DNA of 43,325 nt from Desulfobulbus sp. GTDB taxonomy: Bacteria; Desulfobacterota; Desulfobulbia; Desulfobulbales; Desulfobulbaceae. The notes under the pieces are model-generated. The model was not told the DNA's origin. It did no database searches and saw only the letters and a program-made list of their open reading frames with translations. The stretch lies in NCBI GenBank assembly GCA_012729435.1, contig JAAYDD010000064.1, forward strand, positions 1 to 43,325, given 5' to 3'. Of the stretch, positions 1 to 9,519 are shown one piece after another; position 1 is the first letter of the stretch; each line of letters opens with the position of its first letter. Both the position numbers and the translations under genes were made by a program.

Positions 1-742
1 CAATGAGGAAAAAGATATTGGATGTGCCGACCTCTTCAATGTACCGCCGTTCCACGGCATCGAGCCACAGAACCTGGGTAAAACCTTTTGCCTGGGCTTC
101 GGACTGCGCCCTCAGGCTTGCCGCATAATTGCCGGATGTCTTGGCATGACCGACACCTCCGGGCACAGCCCGCACATACTCACTTTCGACATAGATCGTA
201 GTTGGCGCAAAGCCTCCGCTGTAGTAGGCGCCGACCGGACAGCAGATGATAAAAAACAGGTAGCTCTCCGAAGCACGGAGGCCGAGGGCGGGCTCGGTGG
301 CAATCATGGTCGGTCTGATATACAGCGTCGCTCCCGGCGCCCGCGGCACCCAGTCCTGATCAAGGTAGACAAGGGCGCGTAAAGCCTGGAGGACACGGTC
401 AACAGGAAAGCGGGGCATGCACATCCTCAGGGCCGACTCGTTCATGCGGACAAAATTATCCATGGGCCGGAACAGAAAGATCTGATTATCCGCACCGCGA
501 TAGGCCTTCATGCCTTCAAAAATTGCCTGCCCGTAGTGAAAAACCATGGCAGCCGGATCCATCTCAAACGCCTGATACGGCTCGATGACGGCATCATGCC
601 ATCCTTCCTGCCGGTTCCAGCGCATGGTAAACATATGATCTGTAAAAAACTGACCGAATCCCAGATTTGACTGATCTGGCTTTGGTTTGAGCTGATCAGC
701 TGATGCCTTGTGCAGCGTAACTTCCAAATCGTTCCTGAACAT
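1..742 (-). CDS. ilvE: Branched-chain-amino-acid aminotransferase (C-terminus truncated by window edge)
   Basis: Manual minus-strand translation from ATG at 742: MFRNDLEVTLHKASADQLKPKPDQSNLGFGQFFTDHMFTMRWNRQEGWHDAVIEPYQAFEMDPAAMVFHYGQAIFEGMKAYRG...; typical class IV BCAT N-terminal half; open to window start. Confidence 0.9.
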   Translation of the reverse strand, partial: MFRNDLEVTLHKASADQLKPKPDQSNLGFGQFFTDHMFTMRWNRQEGWHDAVIEPYQAFEMDPAAMVFHYGQAIFEGMKAYRGADNQIFLFRPMDNFVRMNESALRMCMPRFPVDRVLQALRALVYLDQDWVPRAPGATLYIRPTMIATEPALGLRASESYLFFIICCPVGAYYSGGFAPTTIYVESEYVRAVPGGVGHAKTSGNYAASLRAQSEAQAKGFTQVLWLDAVERRYIEEVGTSNIFFLI

Positions 743-1112
743 TTCTCCACCCTGAATGCTCCGGCTGCGGGCAAGGGACGGCGATCAACATAAAGATCCC
801 GCAGGCCGGAGACGGTAAACTAAATAACCGTTCTTTTTTCTTTTTTCAGCAGTCTGCGCAGGCATACCGCCTGCACGGAGACACCACTCACAGATACGGC
901 AGAATAATCGATTGACTGTTCGTAGACAAGCAGTACTCAGGGAGAGGCCCTACTTTTTCTTTGGGATACGGAAGGCGGAAACCGTGCGGACAAAAAGGAT
1001 AAAATCCGGGACCGGACAACCTTCCTGCGCAGGCCGGATTGATCCGGTCTGAAACGCCGGCAGCGGCCAGGACCCCGTCAGACGGCAGCAGCGGTTCATC
1101 AGCACATACCGG

Positions 1113-1967
1113 TCAGTCGATCAGTTCCCGCAGACGGCGAAGATTTTCAATGTCTTCCGCCAGGTCGGCGCCCTTGTCAGTCTCCAGTGTCATGGGATGT
1201 TCACGGAATCGGGGGTCGTTCAGCAGACGACGGAAGCCCTCCAGGCCGATCATGCCCTCACCGATATGGGCATGCCGGTCAATCCGGCTTCCACAGGGTT
1301 TGAGTGAGTCATTGAGGTGAAAGAAGTGGAGATGATCACAACCGATGTGTGCTTCAAACTCGGCAAACGTCCGGACATAATCCTCTGCAGGAGCCAAACT
1401 GTACCCAGCGGCAAAGACATGGCAGGTATCAAAGCAGACGCCCAACCTGCTCGCAAAACGGCTTTCTCCGAGTATCCGGCCGAGCTCCTCAAAGCGGCTT
1501 CCCAGGGAGGTCCCCTGTCCGGCTGTTGTTTCCAGCAAAACTACAGGTGAAGGTGCAGACAGACGGGTCTGTTCCAGTGCACTGTCCAGATTGGTCACAA
1601 CCTGCTCCAGTCCGGCCCCAACACCGATACCGCCGTGGCTTCCGGGATGAATGACCACGTAGGGAATGCCCAGCAGCTGGCAGCGCTGGAGCTCATCAAC
1701 AAAGGCTGCAACCGCTTTCCCGGCCTTTTTCGGATCAACAGCCGCCAAGTTGATGAGATAGGATGCATGCGAGGCAACCGGCATGTTTCCGCTCTCCTGC
1801 CAGCGCTGCTGAAACCTTCTGATCTCATCGGCCTGGAGTTGCGGGCTGTTCCACCGGCGCTGATTGGCCGTAAAGATCTGCAGTGATTCACCGCCGACCT
1901 GATCAATACGATCAAAGGCCAGATGCAGGCCGCCGGCAATGGACTGATGGGCACCCAGAAGCGGCAT
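1113..1967 (-). CDS. nfo: Deoxyribonuclease IV (AP endonuclease, endonuclease IV family)
   Basis: 284 aa ORF with LGAHQSIAGGLHLAFDRI, VIHPGSHGG, LLETTAGQG, CFDTCHVFAAGY, HLNDSLKPCGSRIDRHAHIGEG motifs. Confidence 0.95.
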   Translation of the reverse strand: MPLLGAHQSIAGGLHLAFDRIDQVGGESLQIFTANQRRWNSPQLQADEIRRFQQRWQESGNMPVASHASYLINLAAVDPKKAGKAVAAFVDELQRCQLLGIPYVVIHPGSHGGIGVGAGLEQVVTNLDSALEQTRLSAPSPVVLLETTAGQGTSLGSRFEELGRILGESRFASRLGVCFDTCHVFAAGYSLAPAEDYVRTFAEFEAHIGCDHLHFFHLNDSLKPCGSRIDRHAHIGEGMIGLEGFRRLLNDPRFREHPMTLETDKGADLAEDIENLRRLRELID

Positions 1968-1995
1968 CAGTTTCCCTCCTCAGTTACGGACAGTG

Positions 1996-2748
1996 TCACA
2001 TCTTCCACTGCTCTTCCAGAAATTCCAGACCTTCATGGTTCGTCAGATCAAGCTGTATCGGCGTAACCGAGATATACCCGTTCCGCACCGCCTGTTCGTC
2101 GGTATCCTCACCGCCGTACCAGTGGACGGTACCGCCGCCGATCCAGTAGTGTTTTCGTCCCCACGGGTCAAAGGTTTCCTGGATGGCGTCACGATAGAGC
2201 CGGCGACCCTGTCTGGTAAAGCGGATCCCCTGAATTTCACCGGCACTCAACGGCGGGATGTTGATGTTTAACAGGGAGCTGGGCGGAAGATGCATACTGA
2301 GGGCCATGGCGGCAAGTTTCCAGGCCACAGCCGCCGTTACTTCAAAATCATAAGGGGGCTGACCGGCGAGGGAGAAGGCCAGTGACGGAATATCGTACAT
2401 GGTGCCTTCGATTGCCGCGGAAACCGTACCCGAGTAGCTGATATCATCGCCGAGATTTGCCCCTGGATTGATTCCGGAAACAAGCAGATCCGGTTTGCGT
2501 GACAGGACCTTGTTAATGGCGATCGTCACACAGTCGGTGGGTGTCCCGTCAACAGAGTACGTCTGGGCGGCAAGCTGTGTCACCCGCAACGGCCGATTCA
2601 TGGTAAGGGCGTGACTGACCGCGGAGTTATCACGGTCAGGAGCCACGATGACCGCGGTTCCCAATGAGCTGACAGCCTCGTGAAGGGCGCGAAGGCCGGG
2701 TGAATAGACCCCGTCGTCGTTTGTAACCAGGATAAGTGGCGTTTTCAT
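1996..2748 (-). CDS. surE: 5'/3'-nucleotidase SurE
   Basis: 250 aa ORF starting MKTPLILVTNDDGVYSPGLRAL with APDRDNSAVSHALT and VSGINPGANLGDDISYSGTVSAAIEG. Confidence 0.96.
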   Translation of the reverse strand: MKTPLILVTNDDGVYSPGLRALHEAVSSLGTAVIVAPDRDNSAVSHALTMNRPLRVTQLAAQTYSVDGTPTDCVTIAINKVLSRKPDLLVSGINPGANLGDDISYSGTVSAAIEGTMYDIPSLAFSLAGQPPYDFEVTAAVAWKLAAMALSMHLPPSSLLNINIPPLSAGEIQGIRFTRQGRRLYRDAIQETFDPWGRKHYWIGGGTVHWYGGEDTDEQAVRNGYISVTPIQLDLTNHEGLEFLEEQWKM

Positions 2749-3272
2749 GATAGATAAAACAGTGTTTGTCCTCTACAAAAGAGTTCCTTGTCCATTGCTC
2801 TTTGTGTTTCTGCCGGTAAAGATGTTTTGACCCCGGACTTTCCGCAGGCAGTATCTTTCCAGAAGCGGTTAACCGCCGACCGGCATATTTTCTTGACACG
2901 GCGTTGACGCCTTCAGGCGGGTGAACCCGGATACTCTTTCCCGGGTGCAATGCCGGAGTCACCCGTAAAGATCAGCAAAGATCACTGCCTGTCTTGCAAG
3001 GTCTCAACCTCTTGTTTTCACTCTGCCGGCCAGAACCCTGATCTTCAGGTTCCGGCTGCGGAGAGGATTCCGGCGGTCCCGGCCGGGTTCTGCCTGATCC
3101 TGCTCTCTGCCCCTGCAGGGCATCCAGCGTTTTTCTCAAAAAAGAAAGGCCGAATCTTGAACTGCATTTTTTATCTGCCTATAATGATTACTGTCGACGT
3201 CAGGTATCAGACAAAACGCTTCACTCTACAGCACAATGCAGCATTTCAAAACAGCACCCCCGGACGGCCGGT

Positions 3273-4532
3273 ATGAATACTAACAAAGGCTCTCTCGTTC
3301 TGAAAGCGCTTTCCCCGGCCGCCGACACAGCCCAGCTTGTGGCCTACCTGGAAAAGAGGGCGAAGAGCATTCCACCGGATACCATCCCTTCCCTTCTGAA
3401 GCATCTGCCGATCGTTCTGAGCAGAAATGTGTCGGAGGAAACCGGTCGGACAGTTGTTCGGCATCTCGAAAACCTTGGCGCCGAGGCTTTTTTCATACCC
3501 TTTCACAGACATCGTGAGACAACAGCACACTCTTCCCGGTCTGGGGAAGCCGACAGAACAACGAACTTCCTGGAGATTGCGCAAGCCGGTACAGAAGAGA
3601 GGACTGTGACCCATCGTCCATGGAAAGAAATCCGCCGGGAGTTCTGGATCATCGTATCCATGCTGGCCATAGCATGGCTCCTCAACACCTCCATTGCCTC
3701 ACAGTATCTGCTCCTTGGTCTCTATACCCTGCCCGCCATCTTTTCCGCCTATTTTTTCGGACGTCGTCAGGCGGTATTCACGGCCCTTGCCAGTATTCTG
3801 CTCGTCATCTTGGCCTTTCATTTCAATCCGGACCGGTTCGAACCGTTCAACCCCGCAGGACTGGGCGGAGACAACCAGTGGTACCATGTCCTCTCCTGGG
3901 GATGTGTCCTGATCATCATCGCCTACACAATGGGCACCCTCTACGAACGCTACAAAAGCAAGGTCCTTGAACTTCGTCAGTTCTACCAGGGGCTCCTGAT
4001 GATCCTGCGGCATTTCATTGTGCAGGATGAAGAACGGGAAAACCACTGTTTTCGGGTTTCCATCTATGCAACGCGCATCGCCACCTTCATGGGGCTTGAC
4101 AAAGATGATGTCGAGGACATTCGTCTTGCGGCAATCCTTCATGATCTCAGTCAGTTAAAGATCAACCGCAGCATTCTCCACAAAGCCGCCTGCCTGGCAC
4201 AGAAAGAATCACTGCCCGATGAAGAGGCGCATCAGCACCTCTGCAACGGCCCCCTGGGGAGAATTCTGTCGATCCTGCTCGGGGACAGGGATATCGAAAA
4301 CACGGCGGACGGCAACCGGTCAGACGACATACCGTTAGGAGCCAGGATTCTCGCGGTGGCCGATGCCTATGACACCATGACCACCGCCTGGCCGGACAGT
4401 AACGCCATGCATCCGCAAGCCGCCAAAAACAACATCATCGCCGGCAGCGGAACCACCTATGACCCGGAGGTCGTCAAAGCCTTTACACATCTTTTCAACC
4501 GGTTTGAGATGGAACTGCCGTCCATCCTGTAG
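3273..4532 (+). CDS. Membrane-anchored HD-domain protein resembling a degenerate HD-GYP protein
   Basis: 419 aa; hydrophobic segments (WIIVSMLAIAWLLNTSIASQYLLLGLYTLPAIFSAYFFG...) followed by LAAILHDLSQLKI, ARILAVADAYDTMTT and GTTYDPEVVKAF, which correspond to HD-GYP motifs; no HHE..GYP motif. Confidence 0.7.
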   Translation: MNTNKGSLVLKALSPAADTAQLVAYLEKRAKSIPPDTIPSLLKHLPIVLSRNVSEETGRTVVRHLENLGAEAFFIPFHRHRETTAHSSRSGEADRTTNFLEIAQAGTEERTVTHRPWKEIRREFWIIVSMLAIAWLLNTSIASQYLLLGLYTLPAIFSAYFFGRRQAVFTALASILLVILAFHFNPDRFEPFNPAGLGGDNQWYHVLSWGCVLIIIAYTMGTLYERYKSKVLELRQFYQGLLMILRHFIVQDEERENHCFRVSIYATRIATFMGLDKDDVEDIRLAAILHDLSQLKINRSILHKAACLAQKESLPDEEAHQHLCNGPLGRILSILLGDRDIENTADGNRSDDIPLGARILAVADAYDTMTTAWPDSNAMHPQAAKNNIIAGSGTTYDPEVVKAFTHLFNRFEMELPSIL

Positions 4533-4551
4533 CAATACCTGCAAACCGGAT

Positions 4552-6357
4552 CTACTCGTCTTCATACCGCTGCATGCGGAACCGTTCCAGCTGCCGCTGG
4601 TAATACACCCTGTTCTCCGGATCCAGACTGATCGCCCGCATCTGGGCTGAAACAGCCTGCCCGAGTAATCCGTTGGCCCAGTAGGCTGTTGCCAGGGTAT
4701 CAAGAATATATCCGTGCTCTTTTAAGCGCGCAGCGGTACGTGCAAGCGCAAGCGCCCGCTCAGGATCACGGAGAGCACGGTCCTGGGCCGTAAGGAGCAG
4801 CCATGCAAGGTTGTTGTTAATCTCGGCACTCATCGGTGTCAGCTTCAATGCCTCTTCATAGGCATGAATGGCCCGTTGTTCGAGTTTGCGGCTCTGCAAA
4901 AAATCACCCAAATATAAAAACCACAGACTGTTTTCCGGTTCCTGCCGGGCCTTCTGCAAAAGAACAGCTTCCGCATACCGTATCTCATATCCTTCAGCAA
5001 GTTTACCGGAGTCCACATGCTGCAATCCGATAACAGCCGCTGCCAGACCGATACCGTAAAAAAGCAAGGCCATACGCAGCTTGCGGGCATGCCGCCTGAC
5101 AAGATCCCGCTCAAGCTCGCTTCGTTTCAGAAAATCAATGCGTTCACCGATGCCGAAGTGGTGCCAGTTCTTCTCTTCCCTGTTGCCGCCGCTGAGCAGG
5201 GCGATTTTTTCAAAGGCACTGATCAACGGCCATCCGGTGCCCATGGCCTGAAAAACATACGCATCCGCCTGGCGTTCAAAATGACGGATAAAGTAGCCAA
5301 AGACAAACCGGAAGTAGAAAAGCATCAGGATGAGCAGCGGCACAGCCACCGCAATGCCCAGTGCGTTCTCCGGAGCAGCGGGGATGTAGGGAAGAAGCCG
5401 GTAAAAGATATCACTGGACAGGACAAGATACGGCAGGTGCTTGACCACGGCACCGGCAAACAGACTGAACCCGAGAAAAAGAGCCATGTACAGGAGAAGA
5501 TGCCGGTGTTTGACATGCCCGATTTCGTGCGCAAGAACACTGTTCAGTTCATCGGTGGTCAATGCTTCCAGAAGAGCCGGAGTAATCAGCAGGTAGCGCA
5601 ACCCGGGAACAATACCCAGAACGGCCGCGGTCAGAACCTGCCCCTCAAAAAGCGGCCACAGATAGATCTCCGGGGAGAATCCCAGTTTCGAGGAAAACGC
5701 TTTGAGCCGGTCGTGCAGCGGCCCGGCCGGTAAGGGCCGGCATCCCCAGAGCACCTTGACCAGTGGCGGAAAGGCGAGCATCAGAAAGACGAGAAAGGCC
5801 ACGAAAAAAACGACATCAGCCCAGGGCGAATGGAATATCTCCGACAGTTCCGGAAAAGGAAGCGCCTGTAGGCCGTCAAAGAGCAGGGACAACACCAGCC
5901 AGGGAAGGACAATGGGCAGGTTTGTCTTCCAGTTTGACAGGATAAAACCCACTGCTGTGTAGCGCCTCTGGAAGATCTGTCCATAATGGCGTCTGGCAGC
6001 CCGCCACATGAGAGTCATCAACAGAAAAAAGCAGGCAAGGCCTCCGATATCGACGAGCGCCGGGAGCCTGCCGCCCAAAGAAAGCGGGTTAAGATAGTAT
6101 TTAAGATCAAGAAGATAGATCCATAGGACAAAAAGAGCAACTGCCAGTATCGACAGTCTCTTTTCAGCGAGAAAGTAAGCGGAAGAGCTGACACCGATCC
6201 CGGCAAAAAAACGTTCGGCCGCCTGTGCATAGAGCCAGGCGGTTCCACCCAGCAGGACCAGGGTCCAGAAGATGGAAAAAGCCGGTTCCGCAGCCGCACT
6301 ATTGGTGGAGACCGTGAAAATAACGATGAGGAAATAGAAGAGATTATTATAGATCAT
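4552..6357 (-). CDS. M48-family membrane metalloprotease with C-terminal TPR-like repeats
   Basis: 601 aa; LNSVLAHEIGHVKHRHLLLYMALFLGF (HExxH), FERQADAY, multiple TM segments, TPR-like C-terminus. Confidence 0.88.
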   Translation of the reverse strand: MIYNNLFYFLIVIFTVSTNSAAAEPAFSIFWTLVLLGGTAWLYAQAAERFFAGIGVSSSAYFLAEKRLSILAVALFVLWIYLLDLKYYLNPLSLGGRLPALVDIGGLACFFLLMTLMWRAARRHYGQIFQRRYTAVGFILSNWKTNLPIVLPWLVLSLLFDGLQALPFPELSEIFHSPWADVVFFVAFLVFLMLAFPPLVKVLWGCRPLPAGPLHDRLKAFSSKLGFSPEIYLWPLFEGQVLTAAVLGIVPGLRYLLITPALLEALTTDELNSVLAHEIGHVKHRHLLLYMALFLGFSLFAGAVVKHLPYLVLSSDIFYRLLPYIPAAPENALGIAVAVPLLILMLFYFRFVFGYFIRHFERQADAYVFQAMGTGWPLISAFEKIALLSGGNREEKNWHHFGIGERIDFLKRSELERDLVRRHARKLRMALLFYGIGLAAAVIGLQHVDSGKLAEGYEIRYAEAVLLQKARQEPENSLWFLYLGDFLQSRKLEQRAIHAYEEALKLTPMSAEINNNLAWLLLTAQDRALRDPERALALARTAARLKEHGYILDTLATAYWANGLLGQAVSAQMRAISLDPENRVYYQRQLERFRMQRYEDE

Positions 6358-6524
6358 CGTGGACGCCGTTTGAAGGATACAGGTTTTCTGATTACCATAA
6401 AGGAATCAAACCGAGAAGCAATAGATGCAACTCTATGCACCGCCCGCACACCACGCCAGAAACATCGGTCTTTTTATTGTATTGGCGGCTACAATCGCTA
6501 TTTTCAAATTATCCGCAAAACCTG

Positions 6525-6552
6525 TTGACCTTTTTCCATTCGCTGGTATTAT
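6525..6552 (+). promoter_or_regulatory. Sigma70-type promoter for tRNA
   Basis: TTGACC (6525-6530), 16 bp spacer, TATTAT (6547-6552), about 20 nt upstream of the tRNA. Confidence 0.6.
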
Positions 6553-6573
6553 GGTGAGTTTATTGTAGTACTC

Positions 6574-6650
6574 GGGCCCATAGCTCAGCTGGCTAGAGCC
6601 ACCGGCTCATAACCGGTCGGTCCCTGGTTCGAGTCCAGGTGGGCCCACCA
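6574..6650 (+). tRNA. tRNA with CAT anticodon (tRNA-Ile2 k2C or Met)
   Basis: GGGCCCATAGCTCAGCTGGCTAGAGCCACCGGCTCATAACCGGTCGGTCCCTGGTTCGAGTCCAGGTGGGCCCACCA; full cloverleaf, encoded CCA. Confidence 0.95.
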
Positions 6651-6782
6651 ATTTACTGAAAAACAGCGACGAAACGCTTTGAGCTTTTTTCGCTTTTCAT
6701 ACACGGTCAACACTTGAACACATTACGCAGTCTTTGGTTGTCATTGCTGACACAACAGCCGCGCATTGCAGAAAATGCCCAA

Positions 6783-6820
6783 GAAGAGGTACATCTCCAC
6801 AAAGATGTACCTCTTTTTCA
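6783..6820 (+). terminator. Rho-independent terminator
   Basis: Perfect 13-bp inverted repeat AAGAGGTACATCT-CCACAA-AGATGTACCTCTT followed by TTT. Confidence 0.8.
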
Positions 6821-6835
6821 TTACAGAGAATCGGC

Positions 6836-7639
6836 GTGCCTACGGTCAGAGATTTTTTAACAGCCCTACAGCATATTGTTCCAGAAAGTTTAGCAGAGGA
6901 TTGGGATAACGTCGGACTTCTCGTCGGAGATCCGAACCAGCGGGTCACACGTGTCCTGCTCGCCCTTGATCCCACCTGTTCGTTAATCGAACAGGCCGCC
7001 ACCGGCGGCTACGATCTGGTGATCACCCACCACCCTGTCATCTTCCGTCCTCTGAAAGCCCTCCGAACCGACACTCCATCCGGACGCTTCATTGCAACGG
7101 CGGCCTCCCATAAGATTGCTGTTCTTGCCTGCCATACCAATCTGGATTCCATTCAAGGCGGTGTCAGCGACTATCTGGCCCGGGCACTCGGTTTAAGAGA
7201 CACCAGACCTCTGATATTTTCAGGAAAGAACTGTGAGCTTGACTGCGGCATCGGACGCATCGGCCACTATGCATCGACGATATCCGCTGCAGCTTTCCTC
7301 GACAAAGTAAAGGCTGTCTGCAATCCTCCATGGACTCTTGAGGCAGGTCCCCGCCCGGATACCATAACGGTTGTCGCGCTGTGCGGCGGTTCCTGTTCCG
7401 ACCTGGCAGATACGGCCCTGAATTTAGGCGCCCATGTTTTTGTAACGGCTGAAGTCAAACATTCTGTCGCCTGCTGGGCGGCAGACGCCGGACTCTGGCT
7501 GCTTGACGCCGGCCATTTTGCAACGGAAAACCCCGCCATGTCTCTTTTCCGCGACACTCTTCTGAAGAAAGTGACAAGCCGCGGCTGGGACCTGCAGATT
7601 GACGCGGCCTCTCAAAAACCGCCGCTCCGCCTTGTATGA
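6836..7639 (+). CDS. Nif3-like dinuclear metal center hexameric protein (GTP cyclohydrolase I type 2 family)
   Basis: ORF 6734..7639; VPTVRDFLTALQHIVPESLAEDWDNVGLLVGDP, ITHHPVIFRPLK, ACHTNLDS; GTG at 6836 chosen because the ATG at 6734 lies upstream of a terminator hairpin. Confidence 0.9.
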   Translation: MPTVRDFLTALQHIVPESLAEDWDNVGLLVGDPNQRVTRVLLALDPTCSLIEQAATGGYDLVITHHPVIFRPLKALRTDTPSGRFIATAASHKIAVLACHTNLDSIQGGVSDYLARALGLRDTRPLIFSGKNCELDCGIGRIGHYASTISAAAFLDKVKAVCNPPWTLEAGPRPDTITVVALCGGSCSDLADTALNLGAHVFVTAEVKHSVACWAADAGLWLLDAGHFATENPAMSLFRDTLLKKVTSRGWDLQIDAASQKPPLRLV

Positions 7640-7767
7640 ACAGTTCAGCACACTTTTTCAAGACACACCGATTCCTGCCCGCCGCATGTCCTGACTGTTC
7701 CAGCCGGTGGTACGCATATTCATTTTCTCTTATTCACCCAACAGACTGACAAACGAGGAGCTCATCA

Positions 7768-8496
7768 TTGAAAGAGGAAATACTCAAACTCATCAAACTT
7801 CAGGAGATCGACAGTGAAATTGCCGGGTTCGACAATGCAATAGCCAAACACCGTCTGGCCGTTACCAGACGGGAACAGGCAATCGCCGAAAAACAGGAAT
7901 CCATCACCCATTTCAAGAACAAGATCGAGTTGCTCAATAAAAAGCAGTCGGAAACCAAAATCGAACATGAAGATGCCGGCGCACGGGTGAAAGATCGTCA
8001 AAACAAGATGATGCAGGTGCAAACGAGTCGCGAGCACCAGGCCCTGCTCAAAGAGATCGAGGAAAACAAACGGATAGCCAAAGAAACTGAAGAACGTATC
8101 CTGCAGTTTATCGAACAGATCGAACATCTTGAGCAGGAAGTCGCCAATCTTGAGAACCTCTGTACCGCCGAACAGCAGCTCCTGAGCGAAGAGGCTGAAA
8201 ACGTTGATCAGGAGATCAGCCGTCTTGAAGATGCAAAACATTCGATCATCGGTCAGCGGGAGGTTGAAGCCGCCGCCCTGAAAGATGCCTATCTGAAGCG
8301 GTATAATATGCTGCTCTCCAAACGTGACGGACTGGCAGTGGTGGCGATCAATGACAACGTCTGTCAGGGTTGCCATATGGCGCTCCCTCCGCAGCAGGTC
8401 ATTGAGGTGCGCAAGGCGGAAAAATTCAATCTCTGCCCCACCTGTCAGCGTATTCTCTACTATAAAGAGGTTGAGGAAACCGAAGCCGGTGAATAA
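7768..8496 (+). CDS. Coiled-coil protein with C-terminal C4-type zinc ribbon
   Basis: TTG start after GAGGAG; long heptad-rich coiled coil then CQGCHMALPPQQ...LCPTCQRILYY. Confidence 0.85.
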   Translation: MKEEILKLIKLQEIDSEIAGFDNAIAKHRLAVTRREQAIAEKQESITHFKNKIELLNKKQSETKIEHEDAGARVKDRQNKMMQVQTSREHQALLKEIEENKRIAKETEERILQFIEQIEHLEQEVANLENLCTAEQQLLSEEAENVDQEISRLEDAKHSIIGQREVEAAALKDAYLKRYNMLLSKRDGLAVVAINDNVCQGCHMALPPQQVIEVRKAEKFNLCPTCQRILYYKEVEETEAGE

Positions 8497-9114
8497 TAAG
8501 AGACTTCCGCAGAAGGTTATTTTACACCGACTGGCGGAAGGCCTGCCCGATGACATCCTGCAGAAGCTGTTTCCCGGGTATGCACCCGATGAGATCCGAC
8601 AGAGTTTATGTGCCGAGCGGACAAAGACGACAGCCGGCTCTGCAAAGACAGTCATGCACTCTCCGGATCCTCATTCCACTGCAGGTCCGGGCGGACAGCT
8701 TCCGAACAGAAGCTGCCGTTTATTTACCGACGGAGCGTCTCGCGGCAACCCTGGTCATGCCGGTGCCGGCGCGGTACTGCTGACCGGCCAGAACGAAGAG
8801 CTGGCGGCCTGTTCGGCCTACCTTGGAGTCTGTACAAATAACATCGCAGAGTACAGGGCACTGCTCCTCGGACTTGATGAAGCTCAACGTCATGGATGCA
8901 CTGAACTGGCAATTTTTTAGACTCTGAACTGATTGTCCGGCAATTAGAAGGTCGTTATAAGGTCAAAAGCGAAACGCTGCTCCCGCTTTTTAACGCAGTA
9001 CAGAAACGACTGAGTACATTTCATCACTGGTCAATCGCACACGTGCCGCGGAAGGAAAATACACGGGCCGACGAGTTGGCTAACCAGGGAATTGATAAGC
9101 TGCAGCAGAAATGA
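8489..9114 (+). pseudogene. rnhA: Ribonuclease HI-like protein, reading frame interrupted at a T6 run (frameshift near 8913-8919)
   Basis: LFTDGASRGNPGHAGAGAVLL...NNIAEYRALLLGLDEA...LAIF then stop; the shifted frame continues LDSELIVRQLEGRYKVKSETLLPLFNAVQKRLSTFHHWSIAHVPRKENTRADELANQGIDKLQQK*. Confidence 0.85.
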
Positions 9115-9148
9115 CGGTTAAACGTGATAATTCATCGTCACTGAGATA

Positions 9149-9516
9149 AGGGGTGAACGCATGGTCGCTCCGGTTTTGGCCGGAGAGGAAAGTCCGAACA
9201 CCGCAGGGCATGGTGGTTCGTAACGCGAACTCCGGGTAACCGGGGGAAAGTGCCACAGAAAAGACACCGCCGATGGGACACGCAAGTGTTCACAGGTAAG
9301 GTTGAAATGGCGAGGTAAGAGCTCACCGCTCCCGTGGCGACATGGGAGGCAGGGTAAACCCCACCAGGTGCAAGACCAAATAGAGAGACGTTTGAGGGCG
9401 GCCCGTCCGAAGTCTCCGGGTAGGTTGCACGAGGTGCCGGGCGACCGGCATCCTAGATAAATGATCATGGTTCGCCCTCGGGCGAAAACAGAATTCGGCT
9501 TACAGTTCACCCCTTT
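9149..9516 (+). ncRNA. rnpB: RNase P RNA (bacterial type A)
   Basis: Terminal pairing GGGGTGAAC...GTTCACCCC, GAGGAAAGTCCGAACACCGCAGGGC, CCACAGAAAAGACACCGCC, GGTAAGAGCTCACCG, GTAAACCCC, ACAGAATTCGGCTTACA. Confidence 0.96.
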
Positions 9517-9519
9517 TCC

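Noticed and set aside
5017-5733. 238-aa plus-strand ORF
   Set aside because: Antisense to the M48 peptidase including its HExxH region; no recognisable domain
7765-8655. 296-aa minus-strand ORF
   Set aside because: Antisense to the zinc-ribbon coiled-coil gene; Phe/Leu-rich translation is the mirror of Glu/Lys-rich coiled coil
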